From: Clostridia bacterium
Lineage (GTDB): Bacteria; Bacillota; Clostridia; Christensenellales; CAG-138
Length of the DNA stretch: 24,148 bases
Direction of reading: 5' to 3'
Assembly (NCBI GenBank): GCA_016296415.1
Contig: JAEDJH010000014.1
Coordinates: forward strand, 1-24,148
Numbering within the stretch: the first letter of the stretch is position 1; each line of letters starts with the position of its first letter. The position numbers and the translations under genes are program-made. Below are positions 22,484 to 24,148 of this stretch, piece after piece. The notes under the pieces are model-generated. The model was given only the letters and a program-made list of their open reading frames with translations, was not told where the DNA came from and searched no databases.

Positions 22484-23203
22484 TTACAGCAGAGATGCTG
22501 CATCGTGGTCAAGGTATATCTCCACGTCGGGATGAAGCTGAAGCACGGAGGCGGGGACCTCGGGCGTGACTTCGCCGCATACCGTGGCACGGATTATGGG
22601 CGCCTTTGCCTTACCGATAGCCATGAGTATTATGCTCCTTGCGTTCATAACGGTCTTTATACCCATTGTTACGGCGTGGGTGGGAACTTCGTCGATGGAG
22701 GCGAAGAAACGGGCGTTTGCTTCCCTTGTGGACTGCGTAAGCTCAACCTTGTGGGTGATGGAGCCGAAGGGGGTGTTGGGCTCGTTAAAGCCTATATGTC
22801 CGTTGTTGCCTATGCCGAGAAGCTGAACGTCTATGCCGCCCGCCGCCTCTATAGCCTTGTCGTATGCCGCGGCGGTGCTGTCCGAGGTGTCGAGACCGGA
22901 GGGAACAAAGGTGCATTCCTTGCGGATGTCGATGTGGTCGAACAGGTTTTTGTCCATGAAATAGCGATAGGACTGGTCATGGGTGCCGTCAAGACCGACA
23001 TATTCATCGAGGTTGAAAGACGTAGCCTTTGCGTATGACATTCTGCCTTCCTTGTTAAGGCGAATAAGCTCCGCATAAAGTCCCAGAGGGGTGGAGCCGG
23101 TTGCATGACCGAGAACGGCATCGGGCTTTTCGTTTAAAAGCTTAACATAGCGCTCGGCTGCAAGCTTTGCAATCTCCTCGGGTGTTCCGACGTATATTTT
23201 CAT
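22484..23203 (-). CDS. nagB: Glucosamine-6-phosphate deaminase NagB
   Basis: This 239-aa enzyme converts glucosamine-6-phosphate to fructose-6-phosphate and ammonia. The phosphate-binding ATGSTPLGLY is at 34-43, the proton-transfer acid is Asp66 in FNLDEYVGL, and the catalytic His136 and Glu141 are in GNNGHIGFNEP. The residue equal to E. coli Asp141 is Asn134, as seen in several Gram-positive NagBs. E. coli NagB is 266 aa; this one is nearer the 242-aa Bacillus form without the allosteric tail. GGAGGA (23211-23216) is 7 bases from the ATG. It is the first gene of the nagB-glmM cluster, behind a palindromic operator-like region. Confidence 0.95.
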   Translation of the reverse strand: MKIYVGTPEEIAKLAAERYVKLLNEKPDAVLGHATGSTPLGLYAELIRLNKEGRMSYAKATSFNLDEYVGLDGTHDQSYRYFMDKNLFDHIDIRKECTFVPSGLDTSDSTAAAYDKAIEAAGGIDVQLLGIGNNGHIGFNEPNTPFGSITHKVELTQSTREANARFFASIDEVPTHAVTMGIKTVMNARSIILMAIGKAKAPIIRATVCGEVTPEVPASVLQLHPDVEIYLDHDAASLL

Positions 23204-23228
23204 TTATAAGTCCTCCAAAATACACAAT

Positions 23229-23256
23229 TTGGATATTATCCAATTATAAAGGATAA
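23229..23256. promoter_or_regulatory. Promoter/operator region of nagB
   Basis: A perfect TATAAT on the minus strand (23248-23243) lies next to a 15-base palindrome TTGGATATTATCCAA (23229-23243) over the expected start. A third GGATAA unit (23251-23256) lies upstream. The arrangement suggests a repressor operator, perhaps for an amino-sugar sensor, but the -35 box is weak and no regulator is in the window. Confidence 0.5.
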
Positions 23257-23310
23257 CATAATATATAGTTATGTGCAACGATTTTTTTTTACAATTTCCT
23301 TGCAAAAGGA

Positions 23311-23344
23311 TGCCGAAAGGCAGAAAAGGCTCACAATTTGCCTT
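23311..23344 (-). terminator. Weak tandem hairpins after the signal peptidase gene
   Basis: On the minus strand AAGGC/GCCTT (23344-23340 with 23330-23326) is followed by TTTC, then by TGCC/GGCA (23322-23319 with 23314-23311) and TCCTTTT. Neither has a full T-run. Together they may serve as an inefficient terminator. Confidence 0.35.
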
Positions 23345-23372
23345 CGATGCACGGAATGAGAGACAGGCTGTA

Positions 23373-23897
23373 TCAGCTGTCTTTTCTCAAAATATCGGGG
23401 GCGAACAGGAAAAACAGCAAAACTAATACGATGGCGGCGGCGGTGGCTTTTCCGTAGACGGTCTGCACATAGCTTGCGGCATACCCGAGCAGGGGGATGT
23501 GAAACACGGGAACGCCGATAACGTCCGTAATATGCACCAAATGCGGATCAAGACCGTTATTGAGGTCGCCCTTTGTTAAAAAGTCAACGTCTAATGGGTT
23601 TGATTCGCAAGGTATGACCTCCTGGATTCTATGCGTGGCAACGGAATCATCCTCCAGTGAGTAGGTTATAATGTCGCCGTTCTTGAGCGTATAGGGATCG
23701 GTTTCCTTAACCAAAATGAGAGTTCCGGCATAGTAAGTAGGCTCCATGGAATTTGACGGTATCGAGAAAACCTTCAAACCGAGCGTATGCGACAGAATGA
23801 GGAGTATGCTCAACACGCTCGCAAAAACTGCGATTGCGGAAAATAACAAATACCAAATTTTCAGTAAAAAGCTATTTCTTTTGCTTTCCCTTTTCAT
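23373..23897 (-). CDS. SipW-type signal peptidase I
   Basis: This 174-aa protein has an N-terminal membrane span (~15-36) and the catalytic Ser50 in IPSNSMEPT. In place of the bacterial general-base Lys it has His89 in VATHRI, the mark of the ER-type/SipW branch. Box E is seen in 'FLTKGDLNN'. A second membrane span lies near the C-terminus (~148-168), also typical of SipW. SipW enzymes process TasA/camelysin-like surface proteins; none is identified here. ATG 23897 is preferred to GTG 23900. No good ribosome binding site precedes it, so expression may be low. The gene is upstream of nagB on the same strand but separated by 169 bases with hairpins. Confidence 0.88.
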   Translation of the reverse strand: MKRESKRNSFLLKIWYLLFSAIAVFASVLSILLILSHTLGLKVFSIPSNSMEPTYYAGTLILVKETDPYTLKNGDIITYSLEDDSVATHRIQEVIPCESNPLDVDFLTKGDLNNGLDPHLVHITDVIGVPVFHIPLLGYAASYVQTVYGKATAAAIVLVLLFFLFAPDILRKDS

Positions 23898-24006
23898 CAC
23901 GATACAACAAACAGCTCACCGACAAAAGAAGTGGCAAAGCCCGAAGGTATTTTCTATAATTGTCACTATTTGAAGATAAGTATAGCGCAGAGAAAGGAAT
24001 TTTGCA

Positions 24007-24084
24007 ATGCGCAAATGGGAAAAAACGTCAAGCAGGGAGGGGACTCAAAAAGCAATAAGGGCGGCAAAGCCGCCCTTAAGGTAG
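24007..24084 (+). CDS. Possible 25-aa leader-type peptide
   Basis: ATG 24007 follows an AAAGGA Shine-Dalgarno (23993-23998) at a good 8-base spacing. A TATAAT (23955-23960) lies upstream, but its -35 is poor. The peptide (MRKWEKTSSREGTQKAIRAA..., 25 residues) is basic and ends within the hairpin 24057-24077, which argues for chance overlap with a minus-strand terminator. It is unsupported by any family. Confidence 0.15.
   Translation: MRKWEKTSSREGTQKAIRAAKPPLR
24047..24077 (-). terminator. Rho-independent terminator of the gene at the right edge
   Basis: A perfect 9-bp stem, AAGGGCGGC (24057-24065) with GCCGCCCTT (24069-24077), has a 3-base loop. On the minus strand it is followed by ATTGCTTTTT (T-run 24051-24047). 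Confidence 0.75.
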
Positions 24085-24093
24085 TTTGGTGTC

Positions 24094-24148
24094 TTATGCG
24101 CCGAGAAGTCCGTTATAGCTTCTCGATACGGTGGTCTGTGCATAAGCG
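24094..24148 (-). CDS. C-terminal end of an unidentified gene (partial)
   Basis: The minus strand reads 17 codons (AYAQTTVSRSYNGLLGA) to a TAA at 24096-24094, and the terminator at 24077-24047 follows 16 bases later. The placement of the terminator makes a real gene end likely. The remainder lies beyond the window, and no family can be named from this tail. Confidence 0.5.
   Translation of the reverse strand, partial: AYAQTTVSRSYNGLLGA

Noticed and set aside
23362..23385. Plus-strand terminator-like hairpin GACA-GCTG/CAGC-TGTC with TTTT
   Set aside because: No plus-strand gene precedes it; it overlaps the 3' end of the minus-strand signal peptidase gene.
24137..24145. Additional perfect TGTGCATAA (DnaA box) at the right edge
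   Set aside because: It is isolated and inside a probable coding end, so a chance match is likely.

Overview
This is an ordinary-looking chromosomal segment of a spore-forming, low-to-mid GC Firmicute, most likely a gut-type clostridium (Oscillospiraceae/Christensenellales-like). The evidence is a SpoVT regulator with a sigma-G-like promoter, a free-standing Spo0A-type DNA-binding domain, a SipW-type signal peptidase, strong AAAGGAGG ribosome binding sites, several TTG/GTG starts, and frequent ATA (Ile) and AGG (Arg) codons. No transposon, prophage, CRISPR array, tRNA or rRNA was seen.

Layout. 1-3640: spoVT (minus strand), a divergent pyridoxamine-phosphate-oxidase-like flavoprotein, then an S9 prolyl-oligopeptidase-family peptidase. 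3640-6050: a structured intergenic element, an MreB/Mbl actin homologue, and a convergent ApbE lipoprotein (FMN transferase). 6050-7700: a YheO/DauR-like PAS-HTH regulator, a 115-aa protein that is only the Spo0A C-terminal DNA-binding domain, and a convergent 81-aa gene whose promoter carries a LexA/SOS box. 7700-13300: ftsH, dinB (DNA polymerase IV), and a Na/Pi cotransporter with a PhoU-like tail. 13390-16461: a likely operon of an HD-domain phosphohydrolase, a HutD/Ves protein, a TIGR01906/DUF1461 membrane protein and tsaD, the last two overlapping by ATGA. 16462-16888: a 427-base gap with a dense cluster of DnaA boxes, hairpins and a possible small ORF. 16889-20242: the classical tig-clpP-clpX protein quality-control cluster. 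20340-23203 (minus strand): nagB, glmM and a GlmU-like left-handed beta-helix protein, an amino-sugar/UDP-GlcNAc module. 23373-24148 (minus strand): a SipW-type signal peptidase and the last codons of an unidentified gene.

Functional themes are protein quality control (FtsH, trigger factor, ClpXP, S9 peptidase), DNA-damage response (DinB plus the SOS-boxed small gene), cell envelope (MreB, GlmM/NagB, SipW) and sporulation regulation (SpoVT, Spo0A-C protein). The window is mostly housekeeping, and I found no clear new multi-gene system. The observations most worth following up are the stand-alone Spo0A-C protein, the LexA-boxed small gene, the DnaA-box cluster between tsaD and tig, and the three-way-junction-like inverted repeat upstream of mreB. 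All functional calls rest on reading motifs by eye; no database search was run.
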